From Pseudomonas sp. B21_DOA (lineage in GTDB: Bacteria; Pseudomonadota; Gammaproteobacteria; Pseudomonadales; Pseudomonadaceae), in the NCBI GenBank assembly GCA_030544685.1, contig CP086683.1, forward strand, positions 3,596,001-3,660,000: a stretch of DNA of 64,000 bases, given 5' to 3'. Under the pieces are notes generated by a model that ran no database searches, had not been told where the DNA came from, and was given only the letters and a program-made list of their open reading frames with translations. Each line of letters begins with the position of its first letter. The first letter of the stretch is position 1. This document shows, piece after piece, positions 46,706 through 56,752 of this stretch. The position numbers and the translations under genes were made by a program.

Positions 46706-48573
46706 CAGTGCGGCCCTCCGGGTCTGCTGCGACTGATTTTCTCAGCGGTCATTTGTTGGTTGGTCAACGGCGTCCGGCTGATTTCCCACCAGCTCTCGAT
46801 GGCTTCGTCATTGCTCGCCTGGACCGTGGGAATGCCGAAGCGGTTCCACCAGACGGTCGAAGTGCCCGGCGGGTAGTAATTGGGAATCCAGTAGTAGTTC
46901 CATTGCAGCACTCGGTCCAGTGCATGGGCGTAATGCAACATGTCCGATTGAGTCGAGGCGCGGATCAGGCCGTTGATCAACGTGTCGACCGCCGGGTTTT
47001 TCAGCACCATGTAATTGTTCGCGCCCGGATCGTTGGCCGCTGCCGAGCCGAAGTAGTTGAGCAGCTCGCCGCCCGGAGACGTCGTGACGGGGTAGCCGGT
47101 GACGATCATGTCGTAATCGCGGCTCATCAGGCGATTTACATACTGCGAAGAGTCGATGCGGCGGATGTTGAGCTCAATGCCGATCTGCTTCAGCGTGCGC
47201 TTGTATGGCAGCAGGAGGCGGTCCATGCCGTTCTGGCTGACCAGAAAGGTGAAGCTCAATGGCTCACCGGCGTTGTTGACGAGTTGATCGCCGTCCGGTT
47301 TCCAGCCGGCCTGCTCGAGCAAATCGAGCGCTTGCAATTGCTTGTCACGGATGATCCCGCTGCCATCGGTCTTCGGCGCTTCGAAGACTTGAGTGAACAC
47401 TTCCTCAGGAATCTGATCGCGCAGCGGTTCGAGGATTTTCAGTTCCTGTGCGTCGGGCAACTGTCTAGCGGCGAGGTCGGTGTTGGAGAAGTAGCTCTGC
47501 TGGCGGATATACACGTTGCGCATCATCTGCCGGTTGCTCCACTCGAAATCCCAAAGCATCGCCAGTGCCTGGCGCACGCGACGGTCCTGGAACATCGGCT
47601 TTTGCAGATTGAACACGAAGCCCTGGGCGGATTGCGGCGCTTCAGTGGCGAGGTGGGCTTTCTGCAAACGGCCATCGCTGAGGGCCGGGCTGTCGTAGCC
47701 GATCGAATAGCCGGTCGCGGAAAACTCGCGGTTGTAGTCATAGGCACCGCCGCGCAGGACCTGACGAGCGACATCGGTGTCGCCGAAATACTCGATACTG
47801 AAATGGTCGAAGTTGTACAGGCCGCGACTGACCGGCAGGTCCTTGCCCCACCAGTCGCCATTGCGTTCGAAGGTGATGCTGCGCCCGGAGTCGACCTTGC
47901 CGACCCGATACGGCCCGCTGCCCAGCGGCGATTCATAACCACCGCCGCCGGCGAAATCGCGACTCTTCCACCAGTGTTCGGGAAACACCGGCAGGGTCGC
48001 GATATCCAGCGGCAAGGTGCGGTTTTCATTGCTTTTGAAGTCGAAGCGCACGGTCAGTGGGCCTTCGATTTCAACGCCTTTGACGTCGGCGAACTGGGTG
48101 CGATAGCGCAGGCTGCCCTGGGTCATCAAGAGATTGTAGGTGTAGCGCACGTCTTCAGCGGTGATCGGTTTGCCATCGGCAAAGCGCGCCTTCGGATTGA
48201 TGAAGAAACGCAGCGAAAGACCATCGTCCGAGCGCTCCAACTGTTGTGCGACCAGGCCATAGACGGTGTATGGCTCGTCCAGTGAGCGCTGTGCCAGTGG
48301 AGAGTAAAGGAGCCCGTCGATCTGTGTTACACCGATGCCTTTGTCTATATAAGGCAGCAAATGGTCGAAGTGTCCGATTTCGATCGCCGAGCGACGCATT
48401 GTCCCGCCCTTCGGCGCTTGCGGATTGGTGTAGTCGAAATGGCTGAAGCCGGCGGAGTACTTCGCCGGTTCGCCGTAGACGGTCAGTGCGTGTTGCGGCG
48501 CAGCGACCACACCGGCGGCACCCGTGAGAAGGGCGAGGGCGGTGAGCATCAGTGTGGGAAAAACCAGTCGCAT
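46705..48573 (-). CDS. yejA: Peptide ABC transporter substrate-binding protein, YejA type
   Basis: Periplasmic family-5 solute-binding protein of 622 residues. [20 protein letters not shown] is a signal peptide, and [14 protein letters not shown] followed by the [24 protein letters not shown] block matches the YejA group. The start at 48571-48573 was chosen for the signal peptide; 29 upstream codons in frame look untranslated. P. aeruginosa has two binding proteins in the matching npp locus, while only one is present here. Confidence 0.92.
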   Translation of the reverse strand: MRLVFPTLMLTALALLTGAAGVVAAPQHALTVYGEPAKYSAGFSHFDYTNPQAPKGGTMRRSAIEIGHFDHLLPYIDKGIGVTQIDGLLYSPLAQRSLDEPYTVYGLVAQQLERSDDGLSLRFFINPKARFADGKPITAEDVRYTYNLLMTQGSLRYRTQFADVKGVEIEGPLTVRFDFKSNENRTLPLDIATLPVFPEHWWKSRDFAGGGGYESPLGSGPYRVGKVDSGRSITFERNGDWWGKDLPVSRGLYNFDHFSIEYFGDTDVARQVLRGGAYDYNREFSATGYSIGYDSPALSDGRLQKAHLATEAPQSAQGFVFNLQKPMFQDRRVRQALAMLWDFEWSNRQMMRNVYIRQQSYFSNTDLAARQLPDAQELKILEPLRDQIPEEVFTQVFEAPKTDGSGIIRDKQLQALDLLEQAGWKPDGDQLVNNAGEPLSFTFLVSQNGMDRLLLPYKRTLKQIGIELNIRRIDSSQYVNRLMSRDYDMIVTGYPVTTSPGGELLNYFGSAAANDPGANNYMVLKNPAVDTLINGLIRASTQSDMLHYAHALDRVLQWNYYWIPNYYPPGTSTVWWNRFGIPTVQASNDEAIESWWEISRTPLTNQQMTAEKISRSRPGGPH

Positions 48574-48656
48574 CGTCAGCCTTGGAACGGAAAATCGATA
48601 AGCGCAAGTTGTACGCGAGCCGCGCGCCACTCGCCAGCCGTATATGTAACTGAAAC

Positions 48657-48686
48657 ACAACGGCCCACCAGAAGGCGGGCCGTTGT
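48657..48686. terminator. Hairpin between the second parvulin gene and yejA
   Basis: ACAACGGCCC at 48657-48666 pairs with GGGCCGTTGT at 48677-48686, 18 bases beyond the parvulin stop codon on the minus strand. The following TGTTTC is only weakly T-rich. Confidence 0.65.
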
Positions 48687-48703
48687 AGCAATCGGACGAC
48701 GAA

Positions 48704-48985
48704 TCAGTCCTGACGGCTGGTGACTTCCAGCAGGTGATAACCGAACTGGGTTTTCACCGGGCCTTGCACGACGTTGATCGGCGCGCTGAACACCACGGTG
48801 TCGAACTCCTTGACCATCTGGCCTGGACCGAACGAACCCAGATCACCGCCCTGACGGCTGGACGGGCAGCTGGAGTTGGCTTTGGCGACTTCAGCGAAAT
48901 CGGCGCCGCCTTCGATCTGGGCCTTGAGTTCGTTGCACTTGTCTTCGCTGGAAACCAGGATGTGGCGGGCAGTGGCTTTAGCCAT
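48704..48985 (-). CDS. Peptidyl-prolyl cis-trans isomerase, parvulin type (second copy)
   Basis: Cytosolic single-domain parvulin of 93 residues, starting MAKATARHILVSSEDKCNELK at 48983-48985. The CPSSRQGGDLGSFGPGQMVKEFD centre and TQFGYHLLEVTSRQD end are standard for PpiC. It has the same layout as the gene at 28990-29265 but clearly diverged. It is followed by a hairpin and is probably transcribed alone. Confidence 0.93.
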   Translation of the reverse strand: MAKATARHILVSSEDKCNELKAQIEGGADFAEVAKANSSCPSSRQGGDLGSFGPGQMVKEFDTVVFSAPINVVQGPVKTQFGYHLLEVTSRQD

Positions 48986-49080
48986 GGGAAATTCTCCGAA
49001 CTGTTTCAATAAAAGGTGGAGCCTACCGGAATCAGTGGGCGAATTCTCGGCAAAGTTCCATTCTGCGTCCCTGACTCTAT

Positions 49081-49950
49081 TCAAAGATCCGCCGCACGCA
49101 GGCGCCGGGCATGCTCGACGTACAGTTCGATCGGATCGGGTGAAGAGATCTTCGTGCCCGCAGTTTTTCGCAGACTGGCCAAGTGATCCATCGGATAATC
49201 GGAGCGGATCACATGGCCGAGGTGAGCGCTGAAGCGTCCGACAAAACCGTCATTTTGCTGGGGTTCGGTGGTGAAGTATTGCGACAGGGCCCGGCATATG
49301 CCCTGGACCGGATCCAGTGCTGGCTGCGCCGATTGCGGAACAACTCCACTCCACGAGTAATAACGCACGCCGTTGACTTGCTCAGCACCGTGGCCTCCCC
49401 AGGTTTGCGGCAGACCCTGTGGGAATTTGTCATTGAATTGACCAACGCCAACGGTAGTCAGCGCATTGAGTGCGGCGAGCGCATTCTGCGGTAACGCCAC
49501 GCTGCCGCTGAGCAAGCACAGAAGATCGGCAAATTGCGTCGCAACATTTTGCGCAACCACTTCCGGCAGCTTGCCGGGGACCAGCGCCTTGCGCAGAAAG
49601 TCGGCGAGCTCCGAACCATGATTCGGGCCGCTGACGGAGGTAACTGAAGCGACGAGGTCTGGTGCAAGCGCTGCAGCATAGCGTGCAGCCAAGGCGCCCT
49701 GACTGTGTCCTATAAGGTTGACTTTCCTGGCGCCTGTGCCTCGCAGCACGCAGGCAATCTGTGACAGCAATTGCTCACCCCTCATTTCGTTGTCGTGAGT
49801 GGCGCAAAGGTGTGGAACAAACACTCGACAGCCGGCCGCTTTCACCGCGGACTTGACGTCATGGAACAGCTCGAAATGACCGATACGCTCGAACCCGAAC
49901 AGACCGTGGACCAACAGGATGGGATAACGAGTTGTAGCATTCCGTTGCAT
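49081..49950 (-). CDS. Triacylglycerol lipase-like alpha/beta hydrolase
   Basis: The 289-residue protein matches bacterial family I lipases. YPILLVHGLFGF gives the oxyanion-hole HG, NLIGHSQGALAARY holds the catalytic Ser in GHSQG near residue 91, NDGFVGRFSAHLG the catalytic Asp, and YPMDHLASLRK the His. No signal peptide is visible from the chosen start MQRNATTRYP at 49948-49950, so export would need another route; starts up to 20 codons upstream are possible and do not add a signal sequence. Family I lipases often need a foldase (Lif), and none is beside it. It is divergent from the Ig-like repeat protein gene. Confidence 0.88.
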   Translation of the reverse strand: MQRNATTRYPILLVHGLFGFERIGHFELFHDVKSAVKAAGCRVFVPHLCATHDNEMRGEQLLSQIACVLRGTGARKVNLIGHSQGALAARYAAALAPDLVASVTSVSGPNHGSELADFLRKALVPGKLPEVVAQNVATQFADLLCLLSGSVALPQNALAALNALTTVGVGQFNDKFPQGLPQTWGGHGAEQVNGVRYYSWSGVVPQSAQPALDPVQGICRALSQYFTTEPQQNDGFVGRFSAHLGHVIRSDYPMDHLASLRKTAGTKISSPDPIELYVEHARRLRAADL

Positions 49951-50284
49951 GTTCTTACCTTTTTCGTAGAAGTTCATCGGGAAATCACCGGGCCACTCTA
50001 AAACACTCATCCCGTTGAAGAAGTACGAAGAAGCTTCACTTCGTGTTTGAAAATGGACTACGAGGTGTACGAAATTTCGGAGACCTGTGAAATCCGAATC
50101 GGAAGTTCGCCGGGTCGTTTGTCGTCATAACTGCGCGAACTCCTCAGTTGCCTACTTTGCTGGTAGCGGTTACGCCGTCGTCGCGGTGTATTCGGCTGAC
50201 ATCCAGAACATCCAAAGAAGTCCTCAATGTAGATGTCAGTGTCGTCGTTCGGAACGGCACGCTTTCCAGGGAGTGGAGACGAAA

Positions 50285-51364
50285 ATGAACAGCCATGAAG
50301 TCGAGTTTTGCTGGCGGATGCGTCAGCCGGCAGTTGCCAAAATGTCTATCGAGCCTCTGATGGCGCCAACGATTGATGGGGTGGAGGGCAGCGTTCTGGA
50401 GCCTTCGTTGGCCAGGGCCGTTGTTCGCATTTCTCCTTATGCCAACATGCATTGTGGTGATCAGTTGACGTTGAGCTGGGAGGGGCTCGATATCGAAGGC
50501 TTCGCCTATCAATACGAGAAGGTTCGATTCGTCAGCCAGGCTCAGGTTGGCAGAGAAGTCATCTTCGTCATCAAGGGCATGCATGTGGCTGCGCTGGATG
50601 GTGGTTCGCTCGAGGTTTACTGGACACTTCAAAGTGCGTCCGCACCCAACGCAGTGGAGTCTGTTCGCCTGCAACTGTCTGTGGGAGATGTCCGCGCGCA
50701 ACTGTTGGCACCGCAGATAGAAGGCTCGGTAAGCGGAGCGCTGGAGCCGTCGCGAGTGACCGAGGGCACATTGGTTACGTTGCAGCCCTACGCGAGAATG
50801 TCGCCGGGGGACCGGGTGATGTTGTCCTGGCACGGTGATACCTCGCCCGAGATCTTTACCGACACGTTGAACGTGGAGGCCTACGCCGTTGCACAAAATC
50901 TGTCGTTCTGGGTGCCGGGCTGCTATATCGAAGCGCATCGCGGCGGTGAGGTCGTCGTCGCCTACCGGGTCGAACAACCCTGTGGAACGGTTCGCACGTC
51001 GGAGCCAGCGAAAGTTTTCATCGGGCCGGCGGTGCGTGCTCGGCTGGCTGCGCCGGATGTCGTTGAAGCGATTGAAAATGTGTTGTCAGTGAAGGATTCG
51101 GTAGACGGGGTTTCCATTCTCATTGAGGACGCGCAAGTGCAGGAGGATGAGCTGGTCTATCTCAAGCTTGACGGCGAATTTTTCAGTCACCGCGATGATC
51201 TTGAAATCACTTCGGAGCTGGCCGGGCAACCGCTGAGTTTCATTGTCCCTCACCGCTTCTGGCGGGAACATCATGGGACAACGGTCGAGATTGCTTACAC
51301 CGTAGAACGCCTGGATGACGTCAGTCAGCAATCTGCGGTGAGACGGATCAGCGTAATGGCATAG
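50285..51364 (+). CDS. Hypothetical protein with tandem Ig-like repeats
   Basis: I recognise the repeat pattern but not a named function. The 359 residues contain about three units of roughly 100-115 residues, each with a strand-rich pattern: AVVRISPYANMHCGDQLTLSWEG and LVTLQPYARMSPGDRVMLSWHG are the clearest pair, with a weaker third near VSILIEDAQVQEDELVYLKLDG. The start at 50285 has GGAGA upstream. No signal peptide or membrane segment is visible. Similar repeats occur in Pseudomonas proteins of unknown role. The base before each unit is a short linker such as APQIEGSVSGALEPS, which itself recurs (APTIDGVEGSVLEPS). Confidence 0.75.
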   Translation: MNSHEVEFCWRMRQPAVAKMSIEPLMAPTIDGVEGSVLEPSLARAVVRISPYANMHCGDQLTLSWEGLDIEGFAYQYEKVRFVSQAQVGREVIFVIKGMHVAALDGGSLEVYWTLQSASAPNAVESVRLQLSVGDVRAQLLAPQIEGSVSGALEPSRVTEGTLVTLQPYARMSPGDRVMLSWHGDTSPEIFTDTLNVEAYAVAQNLSFWVPGCYIEAHRGGEVVVAYRVEQPCGTVRTSEPAKVFIGPAVRARLAAPDVVEAIENVLSVKDSVDGVSILIEDAQVQEDELVYLKLDGEFFSHRDDLEITSELAGQPLSFIVPHRFWREHHGTTVEIAYTVERLDDVSQQSAVRRISVMA

Positions 51365-51417
51365 CGTGGGAACGTCAGCCCTCCACGCTCTGCATGGAGC
51401 GGGAGGGCGACTTGCGA

Positions 51418-52491
51418 TCACATCCTGGTGTGTGCGAGACGGTGTGCGGCGTCGGTCAGCAGTTGTTCGGTTGCGCCGAAGCCGAGGCAGCCATCGGTAA
51501 TCGATACGCCATAGCGCAAAGAAGTGCTCAGCGGCTGGCAGCCTTCGAACAGGTGTGATTCAAGCATCATGCCGATTAGCGAATGGTTTCCACGCAGGCG
51601 TTGGTCAAGCACGTCGTTGAACACGGCTGGCTGACGCAGTGGATCCTTGCCGCTATTGGCGTGGCTGCAATCGACCATAATTCGACTGGGGATCTTCAGT
51701 CGGCTGAGTTCGGCGCTGATTTTGGCGACGCTGGTTGCGTCGTAGTTTGGCCCATGATGGCCGCCGCGCAGCACCATGTGGGTGTCCGCATTGCCAGCGG
51801 TTTGCACGATCGCCGGATGCCCTTGGCTGTCCACGCCGAAATGCCGATGCGGATGAGCTGCCGAGCGCATGGCGTCGACGGCAACGGCGGCGCCGCCGTC
51901 GGTGCCGTTTTTGAAGCCGACCGGCATGTTCAGGCCGCTTGCCATCTCTCGGTGAATTTGCGATTCGGTGGTGCGGGCACCAATGGCCACCCAGCTCAGC
52001 AGGTCATCGAAGTAATTGGCAGCCATGGGTTGGAGCAGTTCGGTGGCAACCGGTAGTCCGAGCCGGATCATTTCCAGCATCAGTTCGCGGGAAAGTATCA
52101 GGCCGGCGGCCATGTCATCAGTGCCATCCAGATGCGGATCGTAGGCCAGGCCTTTCCAGCCGATTGTGGTACGTGGCTTTTCAACATAGGCGCGCATGAC
52201 CAAGAGCATTTCACCGCTGACATCCTCAGCCAGACGAGCGAGCTTGCTGGCGTATTCGATTGCCGATTGCGGGTCGTGAATAGAACAGGGACCCACGATG
52301 ACCAGCAGGCGTGGATCTTCACCGTTGAGGATGGCACGCACCGCCTGACGGTGAGTATTGACTTGTTGTTGCAGGGAATGACTGAGCGGGAACTGCTGTT
52401 TGAGCTGCAACGAGCTCGGCAGACGCAGGGTCAGCGCTTCGTTGGCAGAATCGAGGGCGGACAGCGGCAAAGCGGAAACGGAGGAATTCAT
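51418..52491 (-). CDS. 3-deoxy-7-phosphoheptulonate (DAHP) synthase, class I
   Basis: First enzyme of the shikimate pathway: condenses phosphoenolpyruvate with erythrose 4-phosphate. The 357-residue AroF/AroG-type protein has VIVGPCSIHDPQSAIEYA (metal Cys), MRAYVEKPRTTIGWKG, GARTTESQIHREMASG, PVGFKNGTDGG and the metal His in HANSGKDP. The start MNSSVSALPLS at 52489-52491 is preferred to one 22 codons upstream because it matches the family N-terminus. Two aromatic-rich leader peptides and an intrinsic terminator lie upstream, pointing to attenuation control. Tyr, Phe or Trp feedback type cannot be decided by eye. Confidence 0.95.
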   Translation of the reverse strand: MNSSVSALPLSALDSANEALTLRLPSSLQLKQQFPLSHSLQQQVNTHRQAVRAILNGEDPRLLVIVGPCSIHDPQSAIEYASKLARLAEDVSGEMLLVMRAYVEKPRTTIGWKGLAYDPHLDGTDDMAAGLILSRELMLEMIRLGLPVATELLQPMAANYFDDLLSWVAIGARTTESQIHREMASGLNMPVGFKNGTDGGAAVAVDAMRSAAHPHRHFGVDSQGHPAIVQTAGNADTHMVLRGGHHGPNYDATSVAKISAELSRLKIPSRIMVDCSHANSGKDPLRQPAVFNDVLDQRLRGNHSLIGMMLESHLFEGCQPLSTSLRYGVSITDGCLGFGATEQLLTDAAHRLAHTRM

Positions 52492-52538
52492 ATTCGGTCT
52501 TCCTGGGCGGATGGCGGGCATTTCCCGCGCGCTCGGCC

Positions 52539-52691
52539 CTACAGGGGTGTTCGACAAATGGCCGTACTGGCTGGGCGTGTGTGTTTGCCACCTGTGGGTG
52601 ACCGATCGGAGGCGGCAGGCTGTCCCGAGCGGAGGCTGGTAAATCGCCAGGCGCTGAAGCAGTCGTAACGGTAATAAGTGCTGTAGTTCAT
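52539..52691 (-). CDS. Second aromatic-rich leader peptide (putative)
   Basis: A 50-codon frame beginning MNYSTYYRYDCFSAWRF holds four Tyr, two Phe and one Trp within its first 17 residues. GAGGATTACACC precedes the ATG at 52689-52691. It starts 49 bases beyond the terminator and ends 47 bases before the DAHP synthase start. The remainder of the frame is Pro/Ser/Arg-rich and probably not a folded protein. A ribosome stalling on the aromatic codons could influence initiation at the downstream gene. Confidence 0.55.
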   Translation of the reverse strand: MNYSTYYRYDCFSAWRFTSLRSGQPAASDRSPTGGKHTRPASTAICRTPL

Positions 52692-52739
52692 GGTGTAATC
52701 CTCAAAGTGTCTGGTGTGGTGCTCGAAAATGTCGGGCCT

Positions 52740-52779
52740 GAAAAAACAAAACCCCCGGTCGGGAGGCCGACCGGGGGTT
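52740..52779 (-). terminator. Attenuator terminator before DAHP synthase
   Basis: Read on the minus strand, AACCCCCGGTCGG (52767-52779 complement) pairs perfectly with CCGACCGGGGGTT over 13 bp with a 4-base loop, then TTTGTTTTTT follows. It lies between leader peptide 1 and the enzyme gene, so termination here would be conditional. Confidence 0.88.
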
Positions 52780-52826
52780 GAGAAATCTCTGGTAGGCGAC
52801 CCGTTATCATGGGCGCCGTTTGGGTA

Positions 52827-52955
52827 TCAGGCGCGCCAGTGGCTAAACCAATACCCAAAATAAAAGTTGACTGGAGCGCACACGTCATTCACCCGGACAG
52901 GCGCAATCGAGCGCGGGGCGCTGGCGATGCGAATCTGTGGAAGGGCGTTGAACAT
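52827..52955 (-). CDS. Leader peptide of the DAHP synthase attenuator
   Basis: A 42-codon frame, ATG at 52953-52955 with a GGAGA site upstream, ends NFYFGYWFSHWRA: seven of the thirteen last residues are Phe, Tyr or Trp. The sequence TTTGGGTAT inside these codons is complementary to ATACCCAAA just after the stop, forming the kind of hairpin that a stalled ribosome would disrupt. A strong terminator follows 47 bases later. This is the classical arrangement of transcription attenuation by charged aromatic tRNA. Confidence 0.75.
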   Translation of the reverse strand: MFNALPQIRIASAPRSIAPVRVNDVCAPVNFYFGYWFSHWRA

Positions 52956-53101
52956 GGTTTTCTCCGTTGAATGCGCCGAGCTTACTCGACGCCGATGCGC
53001 GTCAGCAATCGGAAAATGCTATTGCCTGCCGGTCGATATGACTATCGAGTTGCAAGCGATGCGGGTGAAATGAACTTTTTTGCAGTTAATGGAGGCGGAG
53101 A

Positions 53102-53545
53102 ATGAGCTACCGGACTCGGCATGCCACCGGTGATGACCTGGCTTTCTCGCGGGATCTGACATGCCGGAACATGCTGCGCTATTACATTGACCACGATCTG
53201 TTGTGGCAGGACGAAGCGTTCGACGCAGGCTGGCAGTACCGTGATAACTGGATGATCGTTCAGGATGAAACGCTGATCGGCTTTTTCAGTCTGAGCCAGG
53301 ATGCGCGGGCGCTGTACATACGCGAATTACAGATTGAACAGGCCTGGCAAGGGCAGGGCGCCGGCTCCTGGGCCATTGGTCAGGTTGTCGAAATGGCTCG
53401 TCAGGCGAGGCGACCGGCACTGCGGTTGACGGTGTTCGATAACAACCCGGCCCAAAAACTCTATGCGCGCAAAGGACTTCGCATTGTGGGCAGGGATGAG
53501 TGTTTCCTGCGGATGCAGCTCGATCTGAGTACAGCTGTGCTCTGA
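53102..53545 (+). CDS. GNAT family N-acetyltransferase
   Basis: Acetyl-CoA-dependent acetyltransferase of 147 residues. The core strand and P-loop-like acetyl-CoA binding segment is LYIRELQIEQAWQGQGAGSWAIGQ, and LTVFDNNPAQKLYARKGLRIVGR is the terminal motif with the usual NPAxxLYxxxGF pattern. The substrate cannot be assigned. GGAGGCGGAG immediately before the ATG is a strong binding site. It lies alone upstream of gacA. Confidence 0.88.
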   Translation: MSYRTRHATGDDLAFSRDLTCRNMLRYYIDHDLLWQDEAFDAGWQYRDNWMIVQDETLIGFFSLSQDARALYIRELQIEQAWQGQGAGSWAIGQVVEMARQARRPALRLTVFDNNPAQKLYARKGLRIVGRDECFLRMQLDLSTAVL

Positions 53546-53672
53546 AACCCGCAGCCGGCAAGCCCTGAATGATGAATTGAAACTTTTTAAATGCGGCTTT
53601 CCGCTAGGTCTGTCTGGCACTTTTTGCTAAGGTGTCCGGCATCCCAATAAGACCATATCGCGAGGTGTCTGC

Positions 53673-54314
53673 TTGATTAGGGTGCTAGTGGTCGACGACC
53701 ATGATCTCGTTCGCACAGGCATTACACGGATGCTGGCCGATATTGATGGCCTGCAGGTGGTGGGTCAGGCCGAGTCAGGTGAAGAGTCCCTGATCAAGGC
53801 CCGTGAGTTGAAGCCTGACGTAGTGCTCATGGACGTCAAGATGCCCGGCATCGGCGGCCTCGAAGCCACACGAAAACTGCTGCGCAGCCACCCGGACATC
53901 AAGGTGGTTGCCGTTACGGTGTGCGAGGAAGACCCTTTCCCGACGCGTTTGCTGCAGGCCGGCGCCGCCGGTTACCTGACCAAGGGCGCGGGTCTGCCGG
54001 AGATGGTTCAGGCCATTCGGCTGGTTTTCGCCGGGCAGCGTTACATTAGTCCGCAGATTGCTCAGCAGTTGGCGATCAAATCATTCCAGCCAACCAATGA
54101 TTCGCCGTTCGATGCCTTGTCGGAACGGGAAATCCAGATCGCCTTGATGATTGTCGGCTGCCAGAAAGTCCAGATCATTTCCGACAAGTTGTGCCTGTCG
54201 CCGAAAACCGTGAACACCTACCGCTACCGCATTTTCGAGAAGCTTTCGATCAGCAGCGACGTCGAGCTGACACTGCTCGCGGTGCGTCACGGCATGGTGG
54301 ATGCCAGCGCCTGA
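53673..54314 (+). CDS. gacA: Response regulator GacA
   Basis: Response regulator of the Gac/Rsm cascade that controls secondary metabolism, exoenzymes and biofilm by driving small RNAs that titrate RsmA/E. The 213 residues match GacA: receiver domain with the acidic pair in VVDDHD and phosphorylated Asp in [10 protein letters not shown] near residue 54, and a LuxR-type helix-turn-helix ([19 protein letters not shown]...[16 protein letters not shown]). The start codon is TTG at 53673, as known for gacA in related strains, with CGAGGTG upstream. uvrC starts two bases after its stop. Confidence 0.97.
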   Translation: MIRVLVVDDHDLVRTGITRMLADIDGLQVVGQAESGEESLIKARELKPDVVLMDVKMPGIGGLEATRKLLRSHPDIKVVAVTVCEEDPFPTRLLQAGAAGYLTKGAGLPEMVQAIRLVFAGQRYISPQIAQQLAIKSFQPTNDSPFDALSEREIQIALMIVGCQKVQIISDKLCLSPKTVNTYRYRIFEKLSISSDVELTLLAVRHGMVDASA

Positions 54315-54316
54315 CC

Positions 54317-56139
54317 ATGACCGAGACATTCGATTCCAGTGCTTTCCTGTCGACCGTCAGCGGTCGGCCCGGCGTCTACCGCATGTTCGACAGCGAGGCG
54401 CGCCTGCTGTATGTGGGCAAAGCGAAAAACCTGAAGAAACGTCTGGCGAGCTACTTTCGCAAAACCGGGCTGGCACCCAAGACTGCCGCACTGGTCGGGC
54501 GTATCGCTCAGGTCGAGACGACCATCACCGCCAACGAAACCGAAGCGCTGCTGCTTGAACAGACACTGATCAAGGAGTGGCGGCCGCCGTACAACATCCT
54601 GTTGCGCGACGATAAGTCCTATCCCTACGTGTTTTTGTCGGACGGGCAGTTTCCTCGCCTGAGCATTCACCGCGGCGCCAAAAAGGCCAAGGGCAAGTAC
54701 TTCGGCCCGTATCCAAGTGCCGGCGCTATCCGCGAAAGCCTGAGCATTCTGCAAAAACCTTTTTCGTCCGTCAGTGCGAAGACAGCTATTACAAGAACCG
54801 TACGCGGCCCTGTCTGCAATACCAGATCAAGCGCTGCAAGGCGCCTTGTGTGGGTCTGGTCGAGTCTGACGTTTACGCCGAGGACGTGCGCCACTCGGTG
54901 ATGTTCCTTGAAGGTCGCAGTCATGCGTTGACCAACGAACTGTCCACCGCGATGGAAGAGGCGGCGATCAATCTTGAATTCGAACGCGCCGCCGAATTAC
55001 GCGACCAGATTGCCTTGCTGCGTCGGGTGCAGGACCAGCAGAGTATGGAAGGCGGAACCGGCGATATCGACGTCATTGCCGCATTCGTCAACCCTGGCGG
55101 CGCCTGTGTCCACTTGATCAGCGTGCGCGGCGGCCGAGTGCTGGGCAGCAAGAATTTCTTCCCGCAGGTCGGCATCGAGGAAGACGTTTCCGAAGTCATG
55201 GCGGCGTTCCTCGGCCAGTACTACATCAGCAGCCTTGAACGCGACCTGCCGAGCGAACTGATCGTCAACGTGGTTCACGACGATTTTCCAGCGCTGATCG
55301 AAGGCATCCATACCTTGCGCGGCCGCGAGTTGGCAATCAGCCACCGGGTGCGCGGAACCCGCGCACGCTGGCAGCAACTGGCCGTGACCAACGCTGAGCA
55401 AGCGTTGGGCGCGCGCCTGGCCAACCGTCAGCACACCGCTGCGCGATTCGACGCGCTGGCCGAGGTGCTGAATCTGGATGAGCCACCACAACGCCTGGAA
55501 TGCTATGACATCAGTCATTCCAGTGGTGAGGCTACGGTTGCGTCCTGCGTGGTGTTTGGCCCGGAAGGCGCGATCAAGTCGGATTACCGCCGCTACAACA
55601 TCGAAGGCGTCACCGCCGGCGACGATTACGCGGCCATACATCAGGCGCTGACCCGCCGTTTCAGCAAACTCAAGGACGGCGAGGGCAAGCTACCCGACAT
55701 CCTGCTGGTCGACGGTGGCAAAGGCCAACTGTCGATGGCCCGCGATGTGCTCAACGAACTGGCCGTACCGGATCTGATCCTGTTGGGCGTCGCCAAGGGC
55801 GCCACCCGCAAGGCGGGTTTCGAAACCTTGTATCTGAATGATGCAGCGCATGAGTTCACCTTGCGTGGCGATTCACCTGCCCTGCACCTGATCCAGCAGA
55901 TCCGCGACGAGGCGCACCGCTTCGCCATTACGGGGCATCGCGCGCGTCGCGGCAAGACACGCCGCACCTCAACGCTGGAAGGCGTGGCAGGGGTAGGGCC
56001 GACTCGTCGTCGGGATCTGTTGAAACATTTTGGTGGATTGCAGGAGCTGTCTCGTGCAAGCATCGAAGAGATCGCCAAAGCCCCGGGGATCAGTAAAAAG
56101 CTCGCAGAGTCGATTTATGCGAACCTGCATAGTGAGTAG
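54317..56139 (+). CDS. uvrC: Excinuclease ABC subunit C, one frameshift
   Basis: Nuclease of nucleotide-excision repair, making both incisions around a lesion marked by UvrAB. The repaired 607 residues match the family: GIY-YIG nuclease domain ([23 protein letters not shown]), a Cys-rich segment, UVR domain ([19 protein letters not shown]), an RNase-H-like domain ([31 protein letters not shown]) and tandem helix-hairpin-helix motifs at the end ([20 protein letters not shown]). The break is at the A run 54753-54757: one added A gives [16 protein letters not shown]. Cotranscription with gacA is conserved among Pseudomonas and relatives. Confidence 0.95.
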
Positions 56140-56171
56140 AATGCCCCTTCACCTCGTAGCCAGTTGTGCCG

Positions 56172-56732
56172 ATGAATATCCCTAATCTGATTACCGTTCT
56201 ACGCGTCCTGCTCATCCCGATCTTTATTTTGCTGTTCTATCTGCCCTACGAATGGAGTTACATGGCCTCCGCTTCGGTGTTCGCCTTCGCGGCCGCAACC
56301 GACTGGCTTGATGGTTACCTGGCGCGCCGACTGGAGCAGAGCACACCGTTCGGTGCGTTCCTCGATCCGGTCGCCGACAAACTGATGGTCGCTGTTGCTC
56401 TGGTCCTGCTGGTGCAGGAACACGGTAATCTCTGGCTGACGTTGCCAGCCGCGGTCATCATCGGTCGCGAGATCGTTATTTCGGCGCTGCGCGAATGGAT
56501 GGCCGAACTCGGCGCCAGGGCACAGGTTGCAGTTTCAAATCTGGGCAAATGGAAAACCGCTGCGCAGATGCTCGCACTGGTGATTCTGCTGGCCCATCCA
56601 AAGGCGTTCAGCTTCTGGGTTGTGCTCGGTTATACGCTGCTGATAGTGTCGGCAGGGCTGACCCTGTGGTCGATGGTTCAATACCTTCGCGCCGCCTGGC
56701 CGCACCTGAAGACCGATGTCGAAAAGAAATAA
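56172..56732 (+). CDS. pgsA: CDP-diacylglycerol-glycerol-3-phosphate 3-phosphatidyltransferase
   Basis: Makes phosphatidylglycerol phosphate, the committed step to phosphatidylglycerol, in the inner membrane. The 186 residues have four or so hydrophobic helices and the CDP-alcohol phosphotransferase motif: [11 protein letters not shown] then [10 protein letters not shown], with the four conserved Asp. The start [14 protein letters not shown] at 56172 is standard; a GTG two codons upstream is less likely. It lies 32 bases after uvrC. Confidence 0.96.
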   Translation: MNIPNLITVLRVLLIPIFILLFYLPYEWSYMASASVFAFAAATDWLDGYLARRLEQSTPFGAFLDPVADKLMVAVALVLLVQEHGNLWLTLPAAVIIGREIVISALREWMAELGARAQVAVSNLGKWKTAAQMLALVILLAHPKAFSFWVVLGYTLLIVSAGLTLWSMVQYLRAAWPHLKTDVEKK

Positions 56733-56752
56733 AACTTTTTTGAATCAAGGGG

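Noticed and set aside
51366..51417. Hairpin-like GC-rich sequence between the Ig-repeat gene and the DAHP synthase
   Set aside because: CCCTCCACGCTC and its neighbour GAGCGGGAGGG can pair, but only imperfectly and without a T run, so I did not call a terminator.
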